DNA of 64,000 nucleotides from an uncultured Coriobacteriaceae bacterium (GCA_902791035.1 CADAUA010000005.1:1-64000); one strand, 5' to 3'. Numbered from the stretch's first letter, positions 34,644-44,132 are shown. The notes: generated by a model from the sequence alone, not told the origin. Made by a program: numbers and translations.

Positions 34644-36938
34644 TTAGTTGGCGAGCCAGGCGGGCTGCTCGGCGCTTATGGCGCGGGCGCAGGCGTAGGC
34701 GCGCGGAAGCGGGAGCACCGCCGCGCCGCGGTAGGCACCCGAGGGCTGCGGGTCCAGCACCAGGGCGCAGTCGGCTTGGCCGTCGTCCACGAGGCAGAGG
34801 GGCACGAGCTGCTTGACCTTGTTGTCGGTGGGGTCGAAGACCGGTACAGCCACGCGATAGCTGGCCCGTACGCGGCGCAGCGCCGACTGCACGGCGTCGT
34901 CGAGGGCACGGTTGATGCGGCGGTAGAGGCCTGGGTCGCCCTTGATGGCGCGCGCGAGGTCGCGGCCGGACGTCTCGGTGAGGGGACCCGCTGCGAGCGT
35001 CTGGTCCAGCAGTCCGCTCACGGCGGTGTTCGCCTCGAGCTGCTCTGTCAGGAAGGCGTGCGGCAGCCGGCCCAGCTGGCGCGTGAGGATGCCGTCCACG
35101 TCGAGGATCACCATGCGGTCCACGTCGGGGAGCACGTCCTCGAGGCGCGTCAGGTAGCTCGCCGGGGCAGGGAGCGGGCTTATCGCCGCGGCCAGGCGCG
35201 CGCCCAGCTCTCCGGAGCCCGCGCAGGCGAAGCCCTCGAGGGACCAGGGTATGTCGCCTGCATGTGGCGAGAAGACCGCGTAGATGTCCTGCTCGAAGGC
35301 GGTGGAGAGGCCGGTGTTGAAGGCCGCGAGCGAGCCGTCGGCCGCCACGGCCACCCTGCCCGTGGCGCGCAGGCGATGGAAGGTGACCAGCAGGTACTCC
35401 ATGAGGACACCGTAGCGCGAGGCCTTGCCCACGCCCTCGTCGGGATAGTCCCAGCGCTCGGGCGCGGCCATGGTGGCAAGGGTGCCGAGCATGGCGTCCA
35501 TGCGGCCCAGGACCGAGAAGTTCGTGAGCTCGATCAGGGGGTTGGCCTCCGCGGGGACCGTTCCCGTACGACCGGAGAGGTCGGCCCAGGCGCCTTGGTC
35601 GCGCGTGGGCGCGCCCTCGATCCCCACGGCCTCATGGGCCGTACCGGTGCCGTCGTCGCCGTCCACGAGCGCGAGGCTCCAGCGCTTGCCTGCCGTCTGG
35701 CGCGAGGAGCGCTTGAGCGTGACCTCGATGGGCGTGCCGTCGCTGTGGAGGTAGCGCAGGGGGAAGGTCACGCGGCTGCGCGTGCCGCCCAGGGCCAGGG
35801 TGGACCGGGCCACGCGCCAGTCCTCGTCGAGCGTGGCCATGGGATCGGCGTCGATGGGGAGCAGCTGGTAGAGCACGCGGAGGAGCTCGTCCTTGCAGTG
35901 GACCTCGCCCGAGACGGACTGGGGCAGGTCGGCCTGGAGCTGCGCGGATGGCGCCGCGGGGGCCGGAGCGGGGGCGAGCTGCTCGGCCGTGAGGGGCGCG
36001 GGGACGGGGCGCGGCACGGGCGCGGAGACGACGGGCGCAGGCTGCGGGGCTGCCGCGGGTGTGGCCGCGGGGGCGGCGGGCGCGGTCGCGGTCGCCGTTG
36101 CGGGCGCGGTCGTCACGGCGGGTGTTGCCTCCGCTGCGGGGACAGATGCAGTCGCCGGTTCCTTAACGTCCTCGCGCAGGCCTGCCTCGGCGTCGTCGGT
36201 GGGGTCGTAGGTAATCGTGAAGTGGATGCTCGGCTCCGGTGCTGCCGGCACGGGCGTTGCGGGCTCTGGCGCGGCAGGCTCCAGCTCCGGCTCGGGCGCG
36301 GGCTCGGGGGCAGTGGGCGCGGGCGCGGCGGATGCGGCCACGGCGGGAGACGGTGCGGGCTCCGGGGCTGCGGGCTCCGCGACCTTCTTGCCGGCAGGTG
36401 TCACGTCGGCGGGATCGGCCGCCACGGGCTGGGTCCCCGCCTCTGCGGGCGCGACTACGGGAACAAGGGCCTCGGGCTCGGGCTGCGCCGCCGCCGGCTC
36501 GGCCGCTGCCGGCTCAGCCGCCGCCGGCTCGGGCTCGACCGCCGGGGCCGGCTGCTCGACCTTGACGTGGCGCGGGCGCTGGGGCTTGAGCTCCTTGGGG
36601 CCCTTCTTGCGCTTCCAGGGCTTGCCGCCCTGCTTGGAGCCCTTGTCCTTGTCTTCGGGGTCGGTCTCGTCGGCGCGCTCGAGCGCCTGGTCCCACTCGG
36701 GGTTGTCCACGAGCGTGACCACCACGCGGCCCTTCTTGAAGAGGGTGACCTTGAGCATGTCGGGACCGAGGGCGTCCGCGAGGGTGCGCGCGTCCGCGCA
36801 GCCGAGGTCGGTCGGCGCGAGGCCGTCAGCCTCGAGGACCTCGTCCAGGCGCTGCAGGCTAGCCTGCCGCCCCACCCCCAGCTCGCGCGAGAAGAGCCGG
36901 TATAGGTAGAGGCGGTTTCCGGGCGTGATGTTGGGCAT
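34644..36938 (-). CDS. DUF3825-domain protein with long Ala/Pro linker
   Basis: A protein of 764 residues in three parts. An N-terminal helical domain (about 1-90, LYLYRLFSRELGVGRQASLQ onward) is compact and looks like a small nucleic-acid-binding fold, which I cannot name with confidence. A basic patch (KPWKRKKGPKELKPQRPRHVK) follows. Then come about 230 residues that are mostly Ala, Pro and Glu, surely unstructured. The C-terminal half contains a DUF3825-like region (LTNFSVLGRMDAMLGTLATM, YLLVTFHRL, FNTGLSTAFEQDIYAVF). DUF3825 has been found beside RNA-related modules such as OST-HTH in other bacteria; its activity is not known. No signal peptide or membrane helix is seen. ATG 36938 is preferred to TTG 36956. 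Confidence 0.7.
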   Translation of the reverse strand: MPNITPGNRLYLYRLFSRELGVGRQASLQRLDEVLEADGLAPTDLGCADARTLADALGPDMLKVTLFKKGRVVVTLVDNPEWDQALERADETDPEDKDKGSKQGGKPWKRKKGPKELKPQRPRHVKVEQPAPAVEPEPAAAEPAAAEPAAAQPEPEALVPVVAPAEAGTQPVAADPADVTPAGKKVAEPAAPEPAPSPAVAASAAPAPTAPEPAPEPELEPAAPEPATPVPAAPEPSIHFTITYDPTDDAEAGLREDVKEPATASVPAAEATPAVTTAPATATATAPAAPAATPAAAPQPAPVVSAPVPRPVPAPLTAEQLAPAPAPAAPSAQLQADLPQSVSGEVHCKDELLRVLYQLLPIDADPMATLDEDWRVARSTLALGGTRSRVTFPLRYLHSDGTPIEVTLKRSSRQTAGKRWSLALVDGDDGTGTAHEAVGIEGAPTRDQGAWADLSGRTGTVPAEANPLIELTNFSVLGRMDAMLGTLATMAAPERWDYPDEGVGKASRYGVLMEYLLVTFHRLRATGRVAVAADGSLAAFNTGLSTAFEQDIYAVFSPHAGDIPWSLEGFACAGSGELGARLAAAISPLPAPASYLTRLEDVLPDVDRMVILDVDGILTRQLGRLPHAFLTEQLEANTAVSGLLDQTLAAGPLTETSGRDLARAIKGDPGLYRRINRALDDAVQSALRRVRASYRVAVPVFDPTDNKVKQLVPLCLVDDGQADCALVLDPQPSGAYRGAAVLPLPRAYACARAISAEQPAWLAN

Positions 36939-37050
36939 TCTGTTCTCAACTCCCAAGTGTGAGCCCGCATAGCGGGCGGATGTGTTCGCTCTCCTATGGT
37001 ACCCGCCGGCCGCGATTCCGTTCCGCGGGACTCAACGTTACGTTGCGGGG

Positions 37051-37176
37051 GCGCCCGTCCGCATGGGAGCGCCCGTCCGCATGGGGGCGCCCGTCCGCAT
37101 GGGGGCGCCCGTCCGCATGGGGGCGCCCGTCCGCATGGGGGCGCCCGTCCGCATGGGGGTACCCGTCCGCATGGGG
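37051..37176. repeat. 18-bp tandem repeat, seven copies
   Basis: The unit GCGCCCGTCCGCATGGGG (18 bp) is repeated seven times with only two imperfect copies (first and last). It lies between the divergent DUF3825 and GDPD genes. As 18 is a multiple of three all frames stay open, but no ribosome site or conserved protein supports coding. Confidence 0.85.
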
Positions 37177-37279
37177 GCGCGCCGGACGGGTAAGAAGTCC
37201 ATAATGTCGGGGATCGGATATGCCGCGGCGCGACTTGCGCCACGCGGTGCGACCCGTGCCACACGGACGGAGGAACCAC

Positions 37280-38194
37280 ATGGCTACGAAAAAGGACCTA
37301 GCGCGGATCGGCGTCGCGGCCGGGATCGTGGCGGGCTCCACGGCCGCGGTCGCGGCGGGGCTCTGCGCGCTGGTGGCGCCGCGTCGGCAGACGCCTGAGC
37401 TCGACGCGCGCTGGCGGACGGTCTGCTCCTATCGCTATGCGCATCGCGGCCTGTACGACATGGCGCTCGACGTGCCCGAGAACTCGCTCGCGGCCTTCCG
37501 CCGGGCACGCGATGCGGGCTTTGGCGTGGAGCTGGACGTCCACCTGACCCGCGACGGCCGCCTCGTGGTGATCCACGACTCGGACACCGCCCGCATGTGC
37601 GGCACCTCGCTCGTGGTGGAGGACACCGACCTCGCCGACCTCCGCGAGCTCAGGCTGGTGGGCACGGGCGAGCGGATCCCCACCTTCGAGGAGGTCCTCT
37701 CGGTCTTCGACTCCGGTGAGGGGGAGCCCTACCCGCCCATCATCGTGGAGGTCAAGACCCGGGGCTGCAACGCCGACCTTCTCTGTGCCAAGACCATGGG
37801 GCTCCTGGACACGCATCGGGTGCGAGCGTGCGTGGAGAGCTTCGACCCGAGAGTCCTCGCCTGGCTCAGGCGCAACCATCCGGACGTGATCCGCGGGCAG
37901 CTGGCCGAGAACTTCATGGCGGAATCCGAGGTGGGCGAGCTGGCTCTGCCGGTGCGCCTGGGGGCCACCATGCTGGCTGGCAACGCAATCGCGCGGCCGG
38001 ACTTCGTGGCCTATCGCTTTGCCGACGTGATGGCCGGCAGCCGGCCCGTGCGGCTGGTGTGCGACCGGATGGGCGCTCACCTGGTCACGTGGACCTGCCG
38101 GACCCAGGCGGAGCTCCTGGCCTCGGAGGCAATGGGCGCGCCGGGGATCTTCGAGGGCTTCGTGCCGTCGCCGGAGGCGCGCGTGCGGATGTAG
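37280..38194 (+). CDS. Glycerophosphodiester phosphodiesterase family protein
   Basis: A 304-residue protein; ATG 37280 after GGAGG. An N-terminal hydrophobic segment (about 10-30, VAAGIVAGSTAAVAAGLCAL) is a signal anchor. The TIM-barrel GDPD domain has YAHRGLYD with the catalytic His, PENSLAAFRRA, GVELDVHLTRDGRLVVIHD with the metal-binding Glu-Asp and second His, and VEVKT. The family releases glycerol-3-phosphate from glycerophosphodiesters, and membrane-anchored members may trim lipids or teichoic acids. GDPDs often work alongside glycerophosphate polymers like those suggested at the window start, but they are 30 kb apart. Confidence 0.87.
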   Translation: MATKKDLARIGVAAGIVAGSTAAVAAGLCALVAPRRQTPELDARWRTVCSYRYAHRGLYDMALDVPENSLAAFRRARDAGFGVELDVHLTRDGRLVVIHDSDTARMCGTSLVVEDTDLADLRELRLVGTGERIPTFEEVLSVFDSGEGEPYPPIIVEVKTRGCNADLLCAKTMGLLDTHRVRACVESFDPRVLAWLRRNHPDVIRGQLAENFMAESEVGELALPVRLGATMLAGNAIARPDFVAYRFADVMAGSRPVRLVCDRMGAHLVTWTCRTQAELLASEAMGAPGIFEGFVPSPEARVRM

Positions 38195-38205
38195 GGCCTT
38201 GGCTG

Positions 38206-38238
38206 GTGGGCAGAAGGGGAGTATCCCCTGGTGCCCGG
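38206..38238. terminator. GTGGGCAGAAGGGGA-GTATCCCCTGGTGCCC palindrome
   Basis: An imperfect member of the GGGGAGTACCCC family between the convergent GDPD and TrmB genes, probably a terminator for one or both. Confidence 0.5.
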
Positions 38239-38254
38239 TGGGCGGCTGGCGGCG

Positions 38255-39097
38255 CTAGCTGCGCGGCGAGCCCACCTTGGCGCGGCGCTTGGCCTCGTAG
38301 TTGCGCATGTTCACGACGGTTGCCTCCATGCCGTGGGGCACGTATCCCATGTCCGCCAGGTCCTGGGGCAGGTAGTCCACGAGGCTACGGGGCTCGCGGG
38401 GCGCGAGCTGCTCCGGGGCCGGGCCGGGCGTGGCCAGGAAGGCATAGACCGTGGCGCCCTGTGCGGAGAGTTTCTCCTCGTACTCGCTCCAAGGCTCGTC
38501 GGGAAAGTCTGCCCGCGCGTTCTCCGAGGACCATCGCAGCTGGTAGCCGGCCCGCGCGGCCTCCTCGAGCGAGAAGCGGTAGAGGGGCAGCGAGTCCGTG
38601 CGGAGGCGGAAGGTTCCGCCGGGGGCCAGGAGCGGCCGGTACTGCATGAGGTGCTCGGCTGAGGTGAGCCGGCGCGCCGCCTCGCGCTTGCGCGGGAAGG
38701 GCGTGGGGAAGTTGAGGTATATGGCGGAGAGCTCGCCCGGCGAGAAGTACTCGGGCAGGCGGGACCCGTCACCCGCGACCACGACCACGTTGGGCATGCC
38801 GGCCTCCGTGACGTGCTGGGCGGCGTAGGCCACGCAGATGGGCTCGGCGTCCATGGCGACCACCAGGGTCTGCGGCTCGCTTGCGGCGAGGGCGGCCGCG
38901 AAGGCCCCCTTGCCGCAACCCAGGTCGAGCACGACGCGGGGGTAGCTCGCGGCACCCTGGCCCGGCACGAGGGGGTGGCAGGCCTCGGCCCAGGCGCCCC
39001 GCCAGGCGGTGGGGGCGGGCTCGATGACGTCGGCATACCGCTCGAGGCGCTCCTCGAGCACGAAGTGCTTGGGCAGACGGGCGTGAAGGCCGTGCAA
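38255..39097 (-). CDS. trmB: tRNA (guanine-N7-)-methyltransferase (TrmB-like)
   Basis: A 280-residue SAM-dependent methyltransferase. The start is TTG 39097, 8 bases after GGAGG. The SAM motif LDLGCGKGAFAAALA (near 57-71), acidic end of strand 2 (VVAMDAEP) and the TrmB signature NFPTPFPRKREAARRL are present, then LRTDSLPLYRF and ENARADFPDEPWSEYEEKL. TrmB adds m7G46 in tRNA variable loops. The usual second motif NFPDPWPKKRH is slightly changed (T for D, F for W), and the C-terminus is longer than in E. coli TrmB. Assignment is good, specificity less so. Confidence 0.82.
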   Translation of the reverse strand: MHGLHARLPKHFVLEERLERYADVIEPAPTAWRGAWAEACHPLVPGQGAASYPRVVLDLGCGKGAFAAALAASEPQTLVVAMDAEPICVAYAAQHVTEAGMPNVVVVAGDGSRLPEYFSPGELSAIYLNFPTPFPRKREAARRLTSAEHLMQYRPLLAPGGTFRLRTDSLPLYRFSLEEAARAGYQLRWSSENARADFPDEPWSEYEEKLSAQGATVYAFLATPGPAPEQLAPREPRSLVDYLPQDLADMGYVPHGMEATVVNMRNYEAKRRAKVGSPRS

Positions 39098-39220
39098 GTG
39101 ATACCTCCGGTGGGTCGGGTGGTGGGGTCGGGCGGGACGGGCGGTTGTGGCGGGCGGGGCCGGCGGTTGTGGCAGGCGGGCTTGTCTCGTGCGCTTGCCT
39201 CGCTCTCGTCTCGTGCGATG

Positions 39221-39919
39221 CTAGGAGAGAAGTTCGTCGAGGGTCATGCCGTAGGAGGGGAGGAACTCCGCCACGAAGTCCGCGACCTCGGGCAGCTCGC
39301 GCGCGTAGGCGTCCACGGCCTCGCGGATGGTGGCCTCGGCGGTCTTGAACTCGGAGTTGCCGGCCTGGGCCTCGTCGAGGCACTTCACGAGGGCGGAGAC
39401 CTTGTCGGCAGCCTTGACCAGGCGGCGGAGGTAGCGGTCGTCCTCGGTGCCGTCGGGGACGAAGATAGCCTCGTAGGTGGGGCGGAGGTCGTCGGGGAGG
39501 GTGGACACGAGCGTCTGGGCGGCCTCGTGCTCGACGCTCTTGTAGGCGTCGCGGAGGGTGCGGTTGGCGTACTTGACAGGCGTGGGCATGTCGCCGGTGA
39601 TGACCTCGGACGCGTCGTGGAAGAGCCCGATGAGGGCGGCCTTCTCGGCGTCGAGGTGGCGGCCGTGGCGGACGTTTGCCAGCGTGGCCAGGGCGTGCGC
39701 GATCACGGCGACGTCGAGCGAGTGCTCCGAGAGGCTCTCGGACCGGGAGTTGCGCATGAGGGCCCAGCGCTCGATGTAGCGCATCCGCGACAGCACGGCA
39801 AAGAAGTGATAGTCGCCGTGGGGCTGTGCGGTGGGGCTGGGGGTTGGGCTGGCGGTTGGGTCGGCGGCAGGCTGGGATGCGTGGTCGGTGGCAGGTTTGG
39901 ACGCGGGAACGTCTGGCAT
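39221..39919 (-). CDS. HD-domain 5'-deoxynucleotidase (YfbR-like)
   Basis: A 232-residue HD-family phosphohydrolase, ATG 39919. The first 30 residues are a Pro/Ala/Thr-rich tail; the domain begins at YHFFAVLSRMRYIERWALM. Metal ligands: SEHSLDVAVIAHAL, then LFHDASEVITGDMPTPVKYAN (the HD pair), and a late Asp in KAADKVSALVKCL. The YfbR motif and length match enzymes that remove phosphate from deoxynucleoside 5'-monophosphates. It lies downstream of the CACGTTTGCC repeat cluster. Confidence 0.87.
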   Translation of the reverse strand: MPDVPASKPATDHASQPAADPTASPTPSPTAQPHGDYHFFAVLSRMRYIERWALMRNSRSESLSEHSLDVAVIAHALATLANVRHGRHLDAEKAALIGLFHDASEVITGDMPTPVKYANRTLRDAYKSVEHEAAQTLVSTLPDDLRPTYEAIFVPDGTEDDRYLRRLVKAADKVSALVKCLDEAQAGNSEFKTAEATIREAVDAYARELPEVADFVAEFLPSYGMTLDELLS

Positions 39920-40063
39920 GGGGTCTCCGTCCGGTAGGTGCGGGGTAGCGGCCGGCGGCGCTGCCGGAGGCGGTGCGGTCGGCGGTGTACATAGTAGCCC
40001 GCGGGAAAGCTCCGGACGGGGTGGCGGCGGCTCGGGCACGGATTCCGCATGTGGTGGGGATTG

Positions 40064-40410
40064 TTTGCACGTTTGCGGGGCGGTCCCGCACATATGCCCC
40101 GCGGTTCCGCACGTTTGCCCCGCGGTTCCGCCCTTATGCCCGCCGCCGGAGCACGTTTGCCCTGCACAAATGGGCGGCGGTGGCGGGAGCACGTTTGCCC
40201 CGCGGTTCCGCACGTTTGCCCCGCGGTCCCGCCCTTATGCCCGCCGCCGGAGCACGTTTGCTCGGCACAAATGGGCGGCGGTCACGGGAGCACGTTTGTC
40301 CCGCGGTTCCGCACGTTTGCCCCGCGGTTCCGCACGTTTGGCCCGCAGAGAAGCACGTTTGCCCGCCGCAGGTGACCCTTTGCGGCGGGCAAACGTGCAG
40401 GTAGGCGGAA
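40064..40410. repeat. CACGTTTGCC repeat cluster 1
   Basis: About a dozen copies of GCACGTTTGCC (or the inverse) are interspersed with CCGCGGTTCCG and hairpin-forming CAAATGGGCGGCGG. A 101-bp higher-order unit (from 40131 and again from 40232) is visible. It fills most of the 580-base gap between the YfbR-like and pyrophosphatase genes. Irregular spacing and no unique spacers rule out CRISPR. Confidence 0.8.
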
Positions 40411-40438
40411 CAAACGTCAACAAGTGCGGTCAATCAGC

Positions 40439-40492
40439 CCGGCCAGCAACCCCGGCAAGCAACCCCGGCCAGCAACCCCGGCCAGCAACCGT
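40439..40492. repeat. 14-bp tandem repeat CGGCCAGCAACCCC
   Basis: Three to four near-exact copies just after the pyrophosphatase stop codon. No stem-loop or ORF is supported. Confidence 0.65.
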
Positions 40493-40499
40493 GCCAGGG

Positions 40500-42170
40500 C
40501 TACTCGTCCTTCTCGTCCTCGTTGATGTGCTGCAGGGTGGCCATGATCGGCGGGATGATCTGCTTCTTGCGGCTCACCACGCCGGGCAGTACGGCCATGC
40601 CGTCCTTGGGTTCCGCGTCGAAGCTCCCGCGAACCACGCGCTCGGCACCCTGGCCGTAGTACATGAAGTCCGTGGTCTGGGTCTTCACGTCGGTGAACAT
40701 GTAGAAGACCATGGGGATCTCGTGGTCGGCCGCGGCCTCGGGCAGGTAGGGCGCCACGAGGGCCTCGGCGGCCTTGCGGCTGTTCTCGGTCATGTAGGAG
40801 CCCTGCCCCACGCCAAAGCGGGCCTTGCCGCGCGAGAAGACCTTGAAGTCCTGGTTGAACACGTCCTCGGCGGTGCGGCCGGTGAGGTCGGCGCCGGCCT
40901 CGAACATGGCGTCGGAGTACTCGTCCACGTCCTCGCCGCAGATCTGGGCCAGCTGGCGGGCGGCGTACTCGTCGCGCGGGGTGCAGGTGGGGGAGCGGAA
41001 GCAGAGGGTGTCGGAGAGGATGGCGCTCATCATGAGGCCGGCGATGTTGGCCGGGATCTCCACGCCGCGCTCCTGGTAGATGCTGTAGAGGATGGTGCAG
41101 GTGCAGCCCACGGGCTCGGCGCGGTACACGATGGGGGCGTTGGTCTCGATGGTGCCGATGCGGTGGTGGTCGATGATCTCCATGATCTCGGCCTGGTCGA
41201 GCCCATCGACGGCCTGGGACTTCTCGCTGTGGTCCACCAGGATCACGTGCTTGCGGTTGATGTTGAGCATGTTGGGCGAGCTCACCAGGCCGGCGTAGGC
41301 GCCCCTGTCGTCGAGCACCGGGAAGAAGCGGTGGCGGGAGTTGCCCATGACCTTGCGGGCGTCGTCGAGGGAGGTGTTCACCGAGAACTTGAGGATGTTG
41401 TCGGTGAGCATCTTGGACCGCACGGGGGCAGACATGGAGATCAGGCGCGCGGCGGCGTAGGTGTCGTAGGGCGTGGTGATCACGGTGCAGCCATGGTGCT
41501 CGGCGGAGGCCAGCACACGCTTGGAGATGTGGGCGCCGCAGCAGATCACGAGGCAGCCCGCCTCGCACTCCACGGCGAACTGCTGGGTCTCGTAGCGGTT
41601 GGTCACGAGCACGATGTCGCCGGGGAGGATCGTGTCCTCCATCATCTCTGGCGTGGTGCCCACGCGGATGTTGCCGCGGGTGATCTCGGCCTCGGGGTCG
41701 CCGAGGACCATCTCGCCCTGGAGGGTGGAGATCACGTTGGCGTACTTGGTGCGCGCCGTGGCCAGGGCCGTCGTGTCGATGTCCATGTTCGCGTTGGCGA
41801 TGTCCTTGACGGCCACCAGGCCCACGAGGTCGTTGTTGTCGTCGGTCACGCAGAGGGTGTCGAGGCGGATGTCCTGCATGAGGTTCCAGGCGGCAAAGAG
41901 GCTCATGTTCTCGTCGATGCCGGGCTGGCGCTGAATCTCGATGTCCTTGATCTGCGGCGTGACGGTGGTGATGAGCTCGGGCTCCTTGAAGCCGAAGTGC
42001 TTGAGCACGAAGCTCGTCTCGCGGTTGAGGCTGCCGGCGCGGCGCGCCTCGTAGATCGGCTGGTCGCTGATCTGGTTCTTGAGGTAGGCATAGCTGATGG
42101 CCGAGCAGATGCTGTCCGTGTCTGGATGCAGGTGCCCGATGATGTTGACCTTGCGGATGTTCTCCGGCAT
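40500..42170 (-). CDS. Manganese-dependent inorganic pyrophosphatase with CBS-DRTGG regulatory insert
   Basis: A 556-residue family II pyrophosphatase; ATG 42170 follows GGGGAGAAG. The DHH-type catalytic domain is split: residues 1-70 (GHLHPDTDSICSA) and about 305-440 (VDHSEKSQAV, EIIDHHRIG), with DHHA2 at the end (SRKKQIIPP). Between them are a CBS domain (near 70-130, LCVTDDNNDLVGLVAVKDI), a DRTGG-like module and a second CBS (RFFPVLDDRGAYAGLV). In such enzymes AMP inhibits and diadenosine polyphosphates activate through the CBS pair. It hydrolyses pyrophosphate from biosynthesis in the cytoplasm. Confidence 0.92.
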   Translation of the reverse strand: MPENIRKVNIIGHLHPDTDSICSAISYAYLKNQISDQPIYEARRAGSLNRETSFVLKHFGFKEPELITTVTPQIKDIEIQRQPGIDENMSLFAAWNLMQDIRLDTLCVTDDNNDLVGLVAVKDIANANMDIDTTALATARTKYANVISTLQGEMVLGDPEAEITRGNIRVGTTPEMMEDTILPGDIVLVTNRYETQQFAVECEAGCLVICCGAHISKRVLASAEHHGCTVITTPYDTYAAARLISMSAPVRSKMLTDNILKFSVNTSLDDARKVMGNSRHRFFPVLDDRGAYAGLVSSPNMLNINRKHVILVDHSEKSQAVDGLDQAEIMEIIDHHRIGTIETNAPIVYRAEPVGCTCTILYSIYQERGVEIPANIAGLMMSAILSDTLCFRSPTCTPRDEYAARQLAQICGEDVDEYSDAMFEAGADLTGRTAEDVFNQDFKVFSRGKARFGVGQGSYMTENSRKAAEALVAPYLPEAAADHEIPMVFYMFTDVKTQTTDFMYYGQGAERVVRGSFDAEPKDGMAVLPGVVSRKKQIIPPIMATLQHINEDEKDE

Positions 42171-42442
42171 TGCTCTTCTCCCCGTCCCCCGTGGCGTGGC
42201 GCGCACGGCCCTACGTAGTCCGCCCCATTGTGCCACTGGGCCGCGCGATGTAAGGCGGCGGTTATGCAAGTGCGCAGGTTTGGCGGGCCGGCGGACGGTC
42301 GGGGGGACGTGCGGCTGGCGGTGCGCATCAGATTTGAAGACGCTGTGTGCGCGGGGCCTTCCCGTAGAATCAGGAGCGATGGAAGCTTGGCGGCGCAAGG
42401 GCGCCTGACGCCCTTGCGCTGCGGGACAGAGAGGCGGACGGC

Positions 42443-44122
42443 ATGGCCGAGTTCGTGTACCAGCTGATCCACGCCCGCAAGGCTGTGGGCGACAAGGTCA
42501 TCCTCGATGACGTGACGGTGGGCGTGTACCCCGGCGCCAAGATCGGCGTGGTGGGCCCCAACGGCATGGGCAAGTCGACCCTGCTCAAGGTCATGGCGGG
42601 CCTTGAGGACGTGAGCGCGGGCGACGCCTGGCTCTCGCCCGGCTACACGGTGGGCCTGCTCCAGCAGGAGCCGCCCCTCGAGGAAGACAAGACCGTAAAG
42701 GAGAACATCGAGCTGGCCTTTGGCGACATCATCGCCAAGGTGGAGCGGTTCAACCAGATAGGCGAGGAGATGGCCTCGCCCGACGCTGACTTCGACGCCC
42801 TCATGGAGGAGATGGGCCGCCTGCAGGACGAGATAGACGCGGCCAACGGCTGGGACCTGGACTCCCAGCTCTCCCAGGCCATGGACGCCCTCCAGTGCCC
42901 GGACCCCGACGCCCCGGTGACCCAGCTCTCCGGCGGCGAGCGCCGCCGCGTGGCCCTCTGCCGCCTGCTGCTGGAGGCGCCGGACCTGCTCCTGCTCGAC
43001 GAGCCCACCAACCACTTGGACGCCGAGTCGGTCCTGTGGCTGGAGCAGTTCCTCCACAACTACCCCGGCGCCGTGATGGCCGTGACCCACGACCGCTACT
43101 TCCTGGACGACGTGGCCGGCTGGATCTGCGAGGTGGACCGCGGCCAGCTCTACCCCTACGAGGGCAACTACTCCACCTACCTGGAGAACAAGGCCGCCCG
43201 CCTGGAGATGGAGTCCAAGCAGAACGCCAAGCGCGCCAAGAAGATGAAGAACGAGCTTGCCTGGGTGCGCTCCTCCCAGAAGGCCCGTCAGGCCAAGAGC
43301 AAGGCCCGTCTGGCTGCCTACGAGGAGATGGAGGCCGAGGCGCGCCGTACCACGCGGACCGACTTCACCGACATCCACATCCCCGTGGGCCCGCGCCTGG
43401 GCTCCAAGGTGCTGGAGGTGAGCCACCTCACCAAGAGCTTTGGCGACCGCGTCCTTATCGACGACCTGTCCTTCTCGCTGCCGCGAAACGGCATCGTGGG
43501 CGTTATCGGCCCCAACGGCGTGGGCAAGACCACGCTCTTCAAGATGATCGTAGGCCAGGAGCAGCCCACCTCGGGCACCATCGAGCTGGGCGAGACCGTG
43601 CAGGTGTCCTACGTGGACCAGATGCGCGCGGGCATCGACCCCGAGAAGAACGTGTGGGAGGTCGTGTCGGACGGTAACGACTTCATCCAGGTGGGCAACC
43701 AGGAGATCCCCAGCCGTGCCTACGTGAGCGCCTTCGGCTTCAAGGGGTCAGACCAGCAGAAGCAGGCCGGCATCCTCTCCGGCGGCCAGCGCAACCGGCT
43801 GAACCTGGCCCTCACCCTCAAGCAGGGCGGGAACCTCCTCTTGCTGGACGAGCCCACCAACGACCTTGACACCGAGACCTCGGCCTCGCTGGAGGAGGCC
43901 CTGATGGAGTTTCCGGGCTGCGCCGTCATAACCAGCCACGACCGCTGGTTCATGGACCGCGTGGCAACCCACATCCTGGCCTGGGAGGGCACGGACGAGA
44001 ACCCCGGCCAGTGGCACTGGTTTGAGGGCAACTTTGCCGACTACCAGAAGGACCGCGAGAAGCGCCTGGGACCGGACCTCTCCAAGCCGCACCGTCTGCA
44101 CCGCAAGCTCACGCGTGACTAG
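42443..44122 (+). CDS. ettA: Energy-dependent translational throttle EttA (ABC-F)
   Basis: A 559-residue soluble ABC-F protein with two ATPase domains. Walker A sequences are GPNGMGKST (near 39-47) and GPNGVGKTT; signatures LSGGERRRVALCRLL and LSGGQRNRLNLALTL; Walker B LLLLDEPTNHLD and LLLLDEPTNDLD. The linker carries the Lys-rich helix (KRAKKMKNELAWVRSS), as in EttA. There are no membrane helices. EttA binds the ribosomal E site and gates the first elongation step according to ADP/ATP. It is divergent from the pyrophosphatase. Confidence 0.92.
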   Translation: MAEFVYQLIHARKAVGDKVILDDVTVGVYPGAKIGVVGPNGMGKSTLLKVMAGLEDVSAGDAWLSPGYTVGLLQQEPPLEEDKTVKENIELAFGDIIAKVERFNQIGEEMASPDADFDALMEEMGRLQDEIDAANGWDLDSQLSQAMDALQCPDPDAPVTQLSGGERRRVALCRLLLEAPDLLLLDEPTNHLDAESVLWLEQFLHNYPGAVMAVTHDRYFLDDVAGWICEVDRGQLYPYEGNYSTYLENKAARLEMESKQNAKRAKKMKNELAWVRSSQKARQAKSKARLAAYEEMEAEARRTTRTDFTDIHIPVGPRLGSKVLEVSHLTKSFGDRVLIDDLSFSLPRNGIVGVIGPNGVGKTTLFKMIVGQEQPTSGTIELGETVQVSYVDQMRAGIDPEKNVWEVVSDGNDFIQVGNQEIPSRAYVSAFGFKGSDQQKQAGILSGGQRNRLNLALTLKQGGNLLLLDEPTNDLDTETSASLEEALMEFPGCAVITSHDRWFMDRVATHILAWEGTDENPGQWHWFEGNFADYQKDREKRLGPDLSKPHRLHRKLTRD

Positions 44123-44132
44123 CTGCTTCCGT

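Noticed and set aside
36959-37204. Repeat protein encoded by the 18-bp array
   Set aside because: All frames are open because the period is a multiple of three; no ribosome site and no conserved product.
40064-40410. CRISPR array
   Set aside because: Repeats are irregularly spaced, occur in both directions with hairpins between, have no unique equal-length spacers, and no cas gene is nearby.
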